The notes under the pieces: model-generated
The model's database searches: none
What the model saw: the letters and a program-made list of their open reading frames with translations, nothing else
What the model was told of the DNA's origin: nothing
Assembly: GCA_033439795.1 (NCBI GenBank)
Contig: JAUTDP010000001.1
Span: forward strand, 4,960,001-5,024,000
Origin: Sordaria brevicollis
Lineage: Eukaryota; Ascomycota; Sordariomycetes; Sordariales; Sordariaceae
Reading direction: 5' to 3'
DNA: 64,000 nucleotides
Translations under genes and position numbers: made by a program
Part shown: piece after piece, positions 23,803-36,600 of the stretch
Layout of the letters: every line of letters begins with the position of its first letter
Numbering within the stretch: position 1 is the first letter of the stretch

Positions 23803-26643
23803 TGATGAGATATATGGGGTTTTAATGATTCGTGTGTATCTTTTCTTCTTCTTTGAGTATGTGGAACTATTTTTAGGCATGTCAGATCGTCCTTGTACAT
23901 CCATGTAATGACAGATACAAAAGGGGACGGCAGAAGAAGGGGTCAATAGCTTTGCATTGGGTGGCGTTTTAAAGGTCTGGTTTGATTAGGTTGTTGAGCA
24001 AGATACCATGAGAATGAACCGGAGGTGAAAGTGTCGAGTGCTTTTGGATATGCACATAGAATTGAAAGATTTGCTTGTCACAAGTACACTTATCTTGGTC
24101 CAACAAGGCTGTTTAAGAGGGTGAGGGGTTCTTTCTGGCTATCGCTCCTTTTTAAATCTCCTCATTCTCTATGCTCTCGGCTATTAAGGATAGACCAGAG
24201 TTGGATGCTGAACAGAGACAAATATGGTGAAGACGCTTCAGACTGGCTTCTGCTGCGAGATGCTAAAGTGTTCCCATTCGGACGGGTTTCCTGTTCCTAG
24301 AAACCAATCGCCGTTGTTTTTGTTATTTTGTCGGGTTCGGTTGATCTTGTAGATGTTGTTTTTGGTGTAACTTTGCTGGAATTAGGTAGACGAGGAAATG
24401 GATTGAATCCGAGCATGGTGATGACAAAGGGTGTCACGGGTCGCTGCACGTGCTCTGCTCGGAATGCAGGTCTGATTCTGATTAGATAAGGAGATAAGAT
24501 AAGAAATGACCAAAGCCCTCAAGAGTCAAGATGCGGTTACCAATGGCTCGCATTGGTTCGACTGAATTGCACTGAGCGCTCTCGGTTTCTTTGCCGACAC
24601 ACAGCGTGGGGGATGACTGTCCGATCAGATTGAGCGGGCACAGTCAGCTGCAAACATGCTGTGAGTGTGCATGTTGGAACGTTGTATGCGGTTTGTTGGT
24701 TCCGACTCGCCGTCCAACGGAACGGTTCGTGACAAACATGTGGCTCCCTTTAAAAGAAGGGAGTATCTGACAATCATCAGACTGTTATTCCCGTTTAACC
24801 TTTCTCGTCTTCGTCAAGAACTGGAATGGGAGGCATCACGATCTCGGGCATGAGTTGTCGAGGTTCGCATGTTGTCAATGCTTTTAGCTCGTGATATTCC
24901 GAGCTGATTACATAATCCAGGCACAATCAGCTAAGATCAAGGTTGACCATGCCCCTGGAGGTCCCGGAGGTGGATTAGAAATCCAGATTCATGTTCGGAG
25001 ATCCACGACAATGGGAACCTCGTCCGAAAGCGCTTGCTGTGAGGTGCCGTTGCAATTGCACGGAAATCAACGGGTAGACTCCACCAGACTTTGTTAACGG
25101 CCAATTGAGCCGAGACCTTTTTTTCCGACCTCTCTTGTAATTTTCACGCACTGCCGCGGGCCCTGCCGATTTTCACTGTGCAGGACCTCCGCTACAGTTC
25201 TGTCGATCGGGTCTGGCCATGAGAAGGATCCTGGAAAAGGAAACTTTGACACGTAAGCTATCACTAGCACATTGTCTCTATATGTCGTTTGCATGGTGTC
25301 TTGTTTCCATTGTTCGGCTTTCCCTTTGGTCGCTTGTCTTGTTGGTTGTTGCAGTGCTTTAAACGGCAACCGCCGTCCAAGTATACCCCCGGTCAGAAAT
25401 TTTCAAAATTTTCAAGTCTATCGGTCTTGTTGTTACCAAAGCACCTTGCAACTTTCTCATATGCTTTGACTTTTGAGCTTACATATACCCATTCTTTATT
25501 CCTGTCCTTCAATTGTTGAAAGGAGAACCTCGACAGATATCAATATTCGGTGTCGGAGTCAGTTGCTGTTTGAGAACTGCACCGTACATCTCCACACGAT
25601 ATTGGCACAGTACTGATATTCCGTCATCCACGCCATCTGCAGATTCATACACTTTTACTCCATACTCTACGGATCACTGGCACTCACCTTGACGGACCCT
25701 ACCGGCCTCCTTTTATATCTCCAACCCACCGGGGATCTTTGACTTTTTGGTTACCAACCCGGGGGAACATCAGATTACCAACTTAAACCTCTAATTGTCT
25801 GCCTCATCTCTTTCTCTACATACATACATACACCGACTTGACGGTTTGTTTCGCTCGACAAATCCCGGCCACGCCTGCTGGTATGTACAAATGCAGTTTT
25901 CCTTCCTGTTAGCCAGTCACAATTCTCAGCCCCGCGAGTTCACATTACAAAACGCTATCTGCCGCCCCGCCAATCATTCTGGTTACACTCAGCCAGGTGC
26001 GACTACCGGTACTCAATTGTCCAGTTGCATCTCAAGGAGATTGCGTGCTGTCGATGACGCCTTCGACTTCAAACACCTGCATCCAAAGGGCACGCATCTT
26101 CAACCGCATCAACCATCTCACACTCATTCCCAAAATACAACTCGGTGCTTGGCTAACGTGGGGGATGAAACCTCTCTTCACTTCTTCCCCACGGGGAACG
26201 AAGAGAGAGGGGTGACTCCGATGCTTATGAATAGACCTGGACTTGTATAGAGGTATCCCTCAAACCGTGATCAGCCAGGCGCCCTCCTAAAGCTGACCTG
26301 CTCGGTGTGCTTCATCACGGCTGGGAACCTGACACCGACACAAGTCATCTCTGTCAACCGAGATTCGGAAGGTCATAAAGTCGCCTCATCGAGTCAGGCG
26401 GCTTATCAGCTTTAAGCTCTGGTCAAAATTGCTCATTGAGCACTTGCTGCATCATCACCAGTAGCGGCCCACTCGGTTAAATAAACGTACGACCAAATTC
26501 TCACCGCGGAGGAGAAGACCACTGCTCTCGCTTGGAGGAATTCTGACTGTTGAAGAGGCCGTGGTCAGACTTACCGAAAGAACGAATCTCATCCGAACTT
26601 ACTCCATCCCTCATCGGACGAAAAACCGATCACCAGAGTCGCA
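23803..26643. other. Intergenic region upstream of glutamate-cysteine ligase
   Basis: About 2.8 kb. No convincing gene; the 151-codon frame at 25795-26250 has no domain and probably lies in the leader or promoter. A triple GATAAG cluster is listed separately, and a short ACAT array lies at about 25818-25832. Confidence 0.5.
24485..24503 (+). promoter_or_regulatory. Triple GATAAG cluster
   Basis: Three GATAAG hexamers at 24485-24490, 24493-24498 and 24498-24503, same orientation. GATA-family regulators bind clustered sites of this type. It is 0.7 kb after the CFEM gene and 2.1 kb before glutamate-cysteine ligase, so its target, if any, is open. Confidence 0.3.
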
Positions 26644-29163
26644 ATGGGTCTTCTGTACGTATACTGTCCCCGATATGGACATCTGCTCCACAGACCGTGT
26701 CCCGGGAAAAGCACCAGTCCCGCCGCTCATGACGCCATTTACTGATACTACAAAAGAGCTTTGGGAACGGCTTTGGATTGGCCAGATGCCAAGCAGCAAG
26801 CACACCTCGTTCGCGCTTGGGGCATCAAGGTGAGTCTTAATACCTTTTCCATCCGATTCCGAGTGTCCTTCCTGTTGGATACACCACGGCGTGTGAATGG
26901 AAGAGGACCCGCAGACGTATGCTGACGCTATATCAGCAATTACTCGAAATCTGGAACAAGGCTAAAGGCAAGGAGCGCGATGCTATGCTCTGGGGCGACG
27001 AGGTACGTTTTGGGTTCCAATGGCTTCAGGCACTGCTTCTCGGAGTCCTAATTCCAGTCTTAGATCGAGTACTTGGTCGTCAACTATTCCAAAGATGATC
27101 CCAAGGTCCTGCTCTCTCTTCGCCAAGCCGATATTCTCAAAGCCTTGGCCGACAGCAAGACTCTCAAGGTAGAAGGAGACTGTGCACCTGGTACTGAGGC
27201 AAACGGAGAGGCCGGGAACGTAACTCTACCCGTATTCCATCCCGAATTCGGAAGGTTCATGCTTGAAGCTACCCCCGGAAAGCCATGGGGCATCGACTTC
27301 AAGGACCTGTTGACCGTGGAGGCCGACATGAAGTTGAGGAGGTGCATTGCGAAGGACCACATGCTTCCGAACGAGCACCCCATTACGCTCACCACTTTCC
27401 CTCGCATCGGCAGCCCAGGAGTGTTCACTGAGCCATCATACCCCGTTTCCGGCCCAAAGCTGCGATCACAGTTCGTCCCTGACGAGATTGCCAACCCTCA
27501 CATTCGCTTCCCTACCCTTGCGGCCAATATCCGTTCGCGCCGTGGACGCAAAGTCCAGGTCAATGTCCCCGTGTACAGAGACGAGAACACCCCATGGCCA
27601 TGGAAGGATCCAACTGTCAACTACGACCTGCAAAACTGGCCCGAGGACGATGATGTTCGCAATGGCGCCGCTCCCGACAACTTCATTCACATGGATGCCA
27701 TGGCCTTCGGCATGGGGAGCTGTTGCCTGCAAATCACTTTTCAGGCCAAGAACATCACCGAGGGCAGGAAGATGTACGACCAGCTGAGCCCTCTGGGACC
27801 TATCCTGCTTGCGCTCACCGCGGCGACGCCAGTGTATAAGGGATTCCTTGCCGACACCGATGTCAGGTGGAACCAAATCAGCAGAGCTGTGGATGACCGC
27901 ACACCCGAGGAGCTCGGGGAGAAGGTAGGAGCAACCAGTATATGGAAGCTTGAATCAATGCTGACAGCTTAATAGCCGCTGAAGAACGACAGGTGGCGGA
28001 TTCCCAAGTCTCGTTACGCTTCGAACTCTACTTACATATCTACCGACTCCCGGTTGCGACCTGAGTACATGGATCCTAACCTCGTCATCGACCCCGAGAT
28101 TAAGCAGCAATTACTTGATGGTGGCATGGACGACCGTTTGGCCACCCACTTTGCCCATCTCTTCATCCGCGATCCTATCGTCATCTTCAACGAGGATCTC
28201 CAAGAGCTCGACCTCACCAAGACGGATCACTTTGAGAACATCCAGAGTACTAACTGGCAGCACATGCGCTTCAAGCCACCTCCGGCCGACAACAGCATCG
28301 GCTGGCGCGTGGAGTTCCGGCCAATGGAGATTCAGATCACCGACTTCGAGAATGCGGCCTTCTCCGTCTTTATCGTTCTCATTACCCGTGCCATTCTCAG
28401 CTTCGACCTCAACTTCTACATCCCCATCGTGAAGGTGGACGAGAACATGGAGACCGCGCACGCTCGCAACGCCAACCTCGAGAAGAAGTTCTGGTTCCGC
28501 AAGAACCCATTCCCCGTCCGCACCACCCGTCGGGGCGGCAGCGCCTCCAGGTCAGCTTCCGGCGCCAGCACCCCCAGCGGCGGACTCAGCAGACCCGCCA
28601 CCCCGCCCCTGGGCCCTGTCGAGGACGAGTACAGACTCATGAGCGTTAACGAAGTCATCAACGGTACCGCGTACGCCAAGGCGACTTCCAAGGAGGTGAC
28701 CGAGGATGCCGAAGAGGGCGAGGAGTTCCCCGGTCTTATTCCCCTGGTGGAAAGCTACCTCGATAGCGTCAACATGGACGTCGCCACCCGCTGCGGCCTC
28801 GCCCGCTATCTCGATCTCATCCGCAAGCGCGCCAGCGGAGAACTGTGGACGGCGGCCAAGTGGATTCGCGAGTTCATCGCCAAGCATCCCGAGTACAAGA
28901 AGGACAGTGTGGTCTCGGAGGAGATCACCAAGGACCTTGTCGGCGCCGTCATCCAGATCGGCGAGAGGGAGAAGCGCGGGCTTGGGATCGATGATTTGAT
29001 CGGCCAGGTACCCGATTTGGACAAGCTGTTTGGTAACTTTCTTAAGGGCAAGAGCCCGTGTGGCGGTGCTTTGAAGGACTACGAGGCAGCCCTGGGGCAG
29101 GAGTCGAAGGATGATGAGGTCAAGGTCAATGGTGTGAAGAGGAAGTTCAACGAGGACGAGTAG
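26644..29163 (+). CDS. Glutamate-cysteine ligase catalytic subunit (gamma-glutamylcysteine synthetase)
   Basis: First and rate-limiting step of glutathione synthesis: ATP-dependent joining of L-glutamate and L-cysteine in the cytosol. Five exons: 26644-26654 (11 nt), 26757-26829, 26937-27002, 27064-27924 and 27976-29163, all in phase, giving 732 aa. The joined N-terminus MGLLALGTALDWPDAK and the following GDEIEYLVV agree with the eukaryotic GCS family (group 2), which supports the tiny first exon. Further family segments are PRIGSPGVFTEP, IHMDAMAFGMGSCCLQ and MRFKPPPADNSIGWRVEFRPME. A Ser/Gly/Pro-rich insert (about 510-540) looks linker-like. The length is somewhat above yeast Gsh1 and usual for filamentous fungi. 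A yeast-like oxidative-stress control is possible, but no clear AP-1 site was seen. Confidence 0.95.
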
Positions 29164-29555
29164 GGTGGTTCCTCTCGTAGGGCTTTCTTGGGTTTGACAA
29201 CGTGATGGGGAAACGTAAAAAGTGGTGATTGGAATAATAAGGATCAAGAGACATGGTGGAAGCTTTAGTAGCATTGTGCTAAAAAGTATAAGCAAGGATC
29301 TGGGGATATGAGATGGGGGTGGCTGTCTGTTGTTCTTTTTGCATCATCGTTAGACTGCATTGCCTTGGATACGCTACGCACGATTTTTGTATGAAATTCA
29401 TTTCTTGGCTTGCTATTTCTGAAGCAACACTACCGTGAAAACCCAGCGCTTCTCTCATCTCTCTCAGAGTGCCACGCCGATAACCAAATATTGAAGCCCA
29501 CCAATTCTATCGCAATGATAAGCCAAAGCGCAAACAAGCCTCTTCAACGAAAATA
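29164..29555. other. Short intergenic region before tRNA-Ile
   Basis: 3' flank of the glutamate-cysteine ligase gene and 5' flank of the tRNA gene. No other feature was found. Confidence 0.5.
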
Positions 29556-29651
29556 GCCCGATTAGCTCAGCTGGTTAGAGCGTCGTACTAATATCAGTCC
29601 CCTGATATCAAGTCCATGCGAAGGTCAACAGTTCAATCCTGTTATTGGGCA
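29556..29651 (+). tRNA. tRNA-Ile (anticodon AAU) with intron
   Basis: A full cloverleaf is readable: acceptor GCCCGAT paired with ATTGGGC (one G-U pair), D-arm with the A box (TAGCTCAGCTGGTTAGAG), anticodon stem TCGTA/TGCGA, anticodon AAT at 29590-29592, T-arm AACAG-TTCAATC-CTGTT and discriminator A at 29651. A 22-nt intron at 29594-29615 follows position 37, the standard place for nuclear tRNA introns. Without the intron the tRNA has 74 nt. CCA is not encoded, as expected for a eukaryote. A T-run follows at 29656. Confidence 0.93.
29594..29615 (+). other. tRNA-Ile intron
   Basis: 22 nt inserted one base 3' of the anticodon. It contains the self-complementary pieces ATCAG and CTGAT, which can fold locally. 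Confidence 0.8.
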
Positions 29652-31077
29652 TTTCTTTTTCTACTTTTTAACTTTCTTATATTTACCATTCCTAAATTTC
29701 TTTTTCTGCGTGCTCTTCTTCCAGTCAACAACACTTGTCGCGATTTCCTCTCTCTTTTTTTCTGCTCGAGAAGAAAGCGCATACTTGGTGAAGCCTTCTT
29801 TGTGTTATCTTATCGATAAGGATGCCCCAACCACAACAGACCTCGCCTTTGGCTAATTTTATCAACTTCCTCTTCCCTTTGCTACATCCATGTTCTCTAC
29901 AACACCATTATAATGGCTGTCCACGCCAATCGGGATCCTTGGTTATATAGAAACACAGCTAACATACTTCGACAGGGAATCTTCATATGACAGGGACAGC
30001 AGCTTAAGACTTTGAACGATAAGGTTGCATCGTGGACTTGAAACACGACTGGACCTCCTTGCTGATATCATCCGAACGTCAATCCAATCCTCTCTCGACT
30101 TTCCCCGCGCCGCATGAATTTCACCCCTACAACCATCCTAACAACCACAAAACCGGACAACATGATTCGCTTTGGATTTGGAAATGGGCTGCGCCGTGGT
30201 TCCGCCCCAAAGGATTTCCTCCATTCTGGGTCTTCTTCAGGATGATATCGGCCAGAGAGACGAGAGAGCGTGTCCGGGTATCTCCCACGGCTTGAGCGGG
30301 CGAAGGGACGGCATGGCGGAGTGATGACGGTGAAGCCACGAAGATGAGGACGAGGCCGACATTATGACCAAAGAAAGAAACTTGCGATAAGCCGGCCCTC
30401 TATTTCTTCATCAAGCTCCATTTGAACCATCAAAAGACCGCCGAAGGCTCACATGGAAAGCGTGGCCGATTGGCTGCGCCAGAATCCAGACCCAGGAATG
30501 GAGAAGCATAAAAGAGCTTCTAATATAGGAGTCATCCTAGTCAACCGTAGGTCCGCAGTCTTGAATCGTCCACCAAGACATCGCCAATCATGGCGACTCT
30601 CATTCAGCCAAGAACGGTTTTCGGCTTCTCTCGTCACCTTGCCTGGTTGCTTGACCTGACCTACCATCGTCGCAAGACGCGATCCTACCGTTAATGCCTG
30701 CTCTTACCGTGCATTCTAAACATCCAGTTCGATCAAGGCAAGGCCTGATACAAGACTCATACCTCTCTTACCACCCACCCTTTTTCCCCTTTTCCCTATC
30801 CTTGTTGCCCATCATGAAGAGTTAGAGAATCATCGTTCTCCCTTCTCGTTTCAGGTTATTCTTCCCAACAAACCAAGCAACGGCTTTCGCACGCGCGCCT
30901 TATGACCAGTGTCATACCCTGTCACTGGCCCCCCATTTCCTCTCGAAAGGTCTCCCCTTCATCGCTATCATCACCATAGTGATCACCAGATCCTTTCCAC
31001 TCATTTTTGTTGTGCCTCTCGTTTGGGCCTATTACACTCGTTTCTGTTTATAAAGCAGCCCTCATAAATACTCCAAA
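29652..31077. other. Intergenic region upstream of the DUF6536 gene
   Basis: About 1.4 kb with no recognisable gene. Pyrimidine-rich stretches at about 30770-31070 are consistent with a fungal promoter and 5' leader. Confidence 0.5.
29656..29660 (+). terminator. RNA polymerase III terminator of tRNA-Ile
   Basis: Run of five T residues five bases after the tRNA 3' end, with a further T5 run just downstream. Confidence 0.7.
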
Positions 31078-33669
31078 ATGGAGAGTATAATAGAAGGGGA
31101 GGGAACACCCTCCGCCCCCTCAAATTCCTCCTCCTCCCAACACCAGCAGCAACAGCAGCAGCAGCAAGGAGGCGTCCGAAACCAGCGCTCCTTCATCCAA
31201 GAACGCCGTCGCCGGCGCTCCCTAATCCAATGGCCGTTCCAGTCTATAGCCACCGACGCCAGCAGCTTGTTCTCCTGGCGACCACCGACAAGAGCGACAA
31301 GAGCTACTAGGACAACCAGGACGGGTACTATATCATCTTTTGGAGGAAACGCAAATGGAATTGGAAACGGGAACGGGAACGGTGGTGGAGCAGGAGGAGC
31401 AGCAGAGCGCCCAGCCTTTGGCCGGCGAGCAACTTGGGATCCAAGAAAGCGAATACGCGAGGAAGATGTCGAGTCGGTCAACCAGGACTTGATCCCGGAT
31501 TACGTTATCAATTACCTCCGCGGCGAGACGCCGGAGATGGTCGCCCGACGAAAGAAGAATGGGGGGAAGCTAGGTGAGAGGGCGGTGGATTTGACGCACC
31601 AGCATCGGCCGCATGAGTCGCGGGCGGGGATTTTGGAGGATGCGCTTTCGGAGACTAGCAGCCAGCAGCTAGGGGTTTGGGGAGATGATAGGGAAAGAGG
31701 AGGAGTGATGGCGGGCGGGGATGGAGTGGATGAGGATGAGGAGAGGAGGTATATACTGCCCCAGAATGGATCGCGATGGAAGAGGTGGAGTGGTGCAGTG
31801 ACTGGCACGAGCAGAGGCAGTAGGAGATGGAAGAGGTGGACGGCTGGGTGGAGGGCAGGTGTTGGGTTAAATGCCTTTTTGGCAGGGATAATTCTGCTGG
31901 TGGAGGTTGTTTGTTTGGTGATACTTGCGGCGTGGAAGGGGAAAGATGTCTTCAGCGGGAGGATCGTTATCTACAAAGGATCATGCTCGACGGTTGAGTC
32001 GGTCGATTGGGGGTTACACGCCGTCGTTAACATTCTGAGGGTGGTTTTGCTGGCTGGCGCGAATTACACATTCCAGGTATTGAGCAGCCCTACGAGGGAG
32101 GAGGTTACGGCGGCACATGAGAGGAAAAAGTGGCTGGATATCGGGATACCGTCTTTTCGAAATCTGGGATATGTCGCAAAGAAAAGGAGTGTCTTGGCCA
32201 CCGTCGTTCTTCTAGCGGCCGTCTTAACGCAAATAATGTAAGTGTGTTGTGCTTTCCATTTTTGCATGAGACTTTTACAAAATACTAATCACAGCCTCAG
32301 TTCTAATTCCATAATCTTCACATCCGCCACCAACGACGACACTCAACCCCCAACCTGCCAACTCAACGTCTACGGCTCTTTCCTCGGCATCACCGTCCTC
32401 CTCAATCTCCTCATCGTCCTATTACTCACCTCCGTCCTCATCTTTTTCAAGCGACCATCCTTCACGCCCCTCGTTACCCTCGGAGACGCCATCACCTCAT
32501 TCCTCACCGACCCAGACCCCGTCACCCGCGGCGCTTGCCTCCTTTCCAAAGACGACGTTAAAAAAGGGAACTGGGCTTCGGGCGCAAGTCAGCCTAAGCA
32601 CTGGGTACCCAAACCCCATCGCTGGTTCCAAACCCCGTCTTCCCCACGCTGGATCATAATGGGATTGGTATGGGTCCTCTGCGCGGGAGCTACGGCCGCC
32701 GCTTTGGCCTTTTCCATCATGGACGACTATAGTCTATCAACATTTGGCAACAACTATTCTTCGACTACCTCACCAATAATCGAAGGAGAAACAACAAAAA
32801 TGCCAACATGGGCAACAACCCTCCTCTCCTCCTCCCTTCCCCAGCTCCTCCTTTCATTACTCTACCTCGCCCTGAACCCTCTCTTAACAAGCTATTTCCT
32901 CTCGCACGAATCCTCCCTCTTTTACGCTCACGCCCTCCACAACGACTCCGACCCCGAATCACAACCTCAACATCAAGCACAACCCCTCCGCCTCTCCTGC
33001 TCCTTACTCGACATCGACCCCACCTCCTCCCAAACTTCCTCTCTCTACCTCACCTTACCTCGCCCAATATCCTGGTTTTTACTAGCTCTCTTTGCGGCAA
33101 TGGGGTTCGTTATTTCACAAAGTTTCGGCCCGCTACGCTTCACAACCCCCTCTACAGAGGGAACACAGGGGGAGGTAACGGGCTTATTCACAAGCGGCGT
33201 AGCACTAACCGTCCTTCTCGGGCTGTTAGTTTTGCTACTGGTATGTACCTTGGCTTTGGGGTTCAGGAGCTCTACAGCAGCGGTTATGAAGTCTACTGGT
33301 ACAGTGCCATGTGGGAAGATGACGCCTGCTTCGGGAGTTACGAATGGGACTGCTTTTGAGGGTCTGAAGACGATGGGGAACCCGATGACGTTGCCGGGGG
33401 GAAGTTGTAGTGCTGTTATTAGCGCTCGGTGTCATCTTTTGGGTGTTGACGAGAAGGGGAAGGGGAGAAGAAGGAGTGTGACGTTTAGTGGTCTTGATGA
33501 TGTTATGGCTGACGCTGATACGGCAGAGATATGGAAGAGGCCTTTGGTTTGGGGGGTTGTTGGTGAGGATAGGACTGGGCCTGAAGAGGCTGGTGTGGGG
33601 ATTGGACATTGTGGGTTTGCGGTTGTTGGGAGGGCGGGAATGGTTACGGAGGGGAGGGCTTATGCTTGA
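31078..33669 (+). CDS. DUF6536 multi-pass membrane protein, unknown function
   Basis: Two exons, 31078-32237 and 32295-33669, joined in phase 2, give 844 aa. The N-terminal 250 residues are polar, with a Q-run near 22-30, Arg-rich and Gly/Asn-rich parts and no predicted helix. At about 255 the DUF6536 region begins (WKRWTAGWRAGVGLNAFLAG), including the conserved GSCSTVESVDWGLHAVVN and LLAGANYTFQVLSSPTREEV segments. Several hydrophobic helices follow through the middle and C-terminal half (for example GITVLLNLLIVLLLTSVLIFF). The C-terminus is soluble. DUF6536 proteins are common in filamentous ascomycetes and have no assigned function. Two acceptors six bases apart (ending 32294 and 32300) are both in frame, so the protein may lack residues equivalent to two codons. 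Confidence 0.85.
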
Positions 33670-36600
33670 TGGCTCCTTCCTCTATGATTGAATGATTGGG
33701 ATATTGGGAATTTTTGTCTCTTTCCTCACGCTCGTTTTTCTACAATTCTGCAGCATTTCCCATTGCTCATTTTGGTTAGATACCCTAAAAGCCCTGGACT
33801 GGGCCATGATAGTTTGGTCAAGTCGTTAATTACTTACTCAACAGAGAATGAAATTCGTCTTGTTGTCACTAAACGCATACACTCTCTATGGGGTTCGAAT
33901 CTGCAATCACAAGCTCAAGTCATCACAAGTGGTCTCGACACCGTTCGTATAAAGTTGATACGAGATGAGAGCCTGCTTGAAACTTTCAAGTAAAGATACC
34001 GTCCATTCTGGTACCAGGAGCGTATGGTACTCATATCTTCTCCCTCACCTCTTCCTCCTAACCCAACACAGTCTTGCTGACTCTTTTATACTTGCCTCCC
34101 ATACCTACCCTATCGCCCATAAGGTGCACCGTTCCGTCCAAGGAGCAGCTCAGGCGCACTGTGAAAACTTGCATGCATGCATGACAGTTCGGTGAGTGAA
34201 AAGGACCCTGAGACATCATCCTAAAGAGCCTGAATCCCGCAGGAAGAAGTAAGGCAGAGTGTAAATTAAAACGGGTTAGTTACTTGACCCCTACCATGGT
34301 AGAGAACACATGACAAGGGCCACGGGAGAGATGGCGTTAGTGATGTTGCATGACGTTCGCATCAGCTGCTGGAGAATGCTTCGAGATGCAGACAGAGGTA
34401 GAGACGGATATGGCTTGGGTAACGATAACACGCGGCAGCCACCACCGCCGCAAAAGGCGCGACCAAGTTCATCAATCGATCGTGCCTCGTGGGTGCCAGG
34501 ATTCGGATATCTTTGGAAGGGGCTTCTCTCTCCAGAAAGACGGGTCAGATGAGGTAACTGGCCGTCAAGCTTAGGTCCACATCTCCCGCCTTCGGCCGGT
34601 AGGTCGACTCCATATCGTGTTATGTCGATGGGGCGTTGTATATCTCGGACAGAGCTGACGAGATGATGAGGAGGTTGAGGTTGAGACGTGGCGCCTCGCC
34701 CGGGAAACGATGGAGCCCTCAGCTCCCCTATCTTGGCAACGCCATTGGAGCGATGGTCCGTATTAGGCATGCGAGATGAGATCCTGTGTTCAGGGTCCTT
34801 TCAGACCTTTCCACTACGTTCCCGGCGACCAGCTCCTGTAAGCTCCACTGTCTTTCATCTAGATAGCTGAGATCCAAGGAAAAGTCAGCGCGGGGACGAT
34901 CTCATCTTAACGCATAGAAAACATGGCATTCTGGGTTATGATGGTGATGCACGATCCTTACGGGACGTAGCATAACTCTGCTTTGTTGAGTGAACAACAA
35001 GGCTTGGTAAAGTGGCCGGGCCTCTGTCTGTCTTGGAACTGGCTGATACCCTTACCGCTTTGTTGGGAAACCGGAGTAACATTAGCTGTACTATCCGTAT
35101 TGGACGTGAGGCTTTGTCAGGATTCTCCTGAGTCGAAAGGGCTCGGAGTGATAAATTGGGTGTCTCGATCCGATGTTAGACATGGGCCAAGACGAACCGT
35201 AGGAAACTATGTCCGAAGCCCAGTCTGTTTTCTGCGATTATGAAAACACCTACCATACCTATCCTACTCGTGGATGTCGATCTATGTGTGACCGACAGCC
35301 GCCGGGGAAATTTTCTGCCTCGATGGATGGCCTTACCCCTTTCCAAGCACACCAAGGAGCAACGCACTCGGCATGAATTGATAAGTGGCTTAACTCACCT
35401 GGATGGACCTACCCGCAGATCCCACGTGTGATCGGAGTATACGCCAGGCTGGGACGGTGTTTCTTTTTCGGCAGATGCACGCACATGGCGAGCGCTGGGT
35501 GTAGACCGAAGAGCATTGGTGTCGAATACGGAAAAGCCACGGGAAAGGAGGTGAGACGGCCGGATCGAGCCGAGCACATGGCCCCCCTGGCGATCAAGAG
35601 CCGCCCTCTCTGCCGTCATCTCCAATCGTAGAGATCCAAGAAGAGAATATTGAAGATAACCATGGGGATTACTGTACTTCCGTTGGGGATTGCAAGGTTG
35701 ATGGCTCGAATGGATCAGCAAGCAGGGTCCTGTCAACGCTGTGCGGTGAGACATGACAGAGCTTCTGCCATGTTTCTTGTTGACACCGGTTGGTTGGGGC
35801 CGGAGGTTTGAGTCAGGCGATCTGGATCCCGACTCGATCCTGCTTTTTGTTGATTTTGTCCTTGATCGATTAGATAGTGCACGCACAGCTCGAGGGCAGA
35901 GTCTATCATCCACAGCACGTTTGCATGATGGTCTGTCCCAATGGCACAACGAGATGTTCTGAGGCGGCAAATGGTTGAATGATCGGAGTATTTGAATATG
36001 CATAGCATAGCAAAGCACAATCAAGTGTCAGGCACACCGTCGATGACAGCGAAGCGGTGTAGCATAGCGCTTGCATCCATCACCGGTCAAAAAGGACCCC
36101 TAAAGTGTCTGTCAGTTTCGGTTTGTACGCGGTGTGCGCGTCGAATCATTGGCAAGAAGTCAACCTTTTGATGAACAGCGTGTCTTGGACGCGAATCAAC
36201 GACTGAGAATGGCTAAAACCTTCCCCCCTTGACCTCTTCTCCGAAGTGTCTGCCCCTGAGTCGTGAATGTCTCGGTCAAAGATTTGCTGGATAATGCTCC
36301 TTATGGGGGTGGTAGATGGAGGCTTGGTGGGAGTTCAGGTCGGCCGATTGGCAAAGACACAGCCCGGACAGCCACGGCAAAAATCCCTTCTTCGGCATGA
36401 ATCTAGAAGGAGCGGAGGAAATGAAGAGGGTTGACGGCCGCAGGAGGTTGCAGCCAGGTTGCAGGGGCTGAAACCCGTTCGGAATCCGACTCGCCAGCCG
36501 CCATGTGTAAAGCAAAATGTGTCAGTCACCGTGGTCTGCCGGTCGACAAACAGAATGCCGGATGGAGATGAAGGGACTCAGAATATTCGAGGTGCATACC

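Noticed and set aside
25795..26250. 151-codon ORF upstream of glutamate-cysteine ligase
   Set aside because: No domain, and its composition is that of promoter or leader DNA.
33885..33915. GGGTTCGAATCTGC resembling a tRNA B box
   Set aside because: No matching A box, anticodon arm or acceptor stem upstream.
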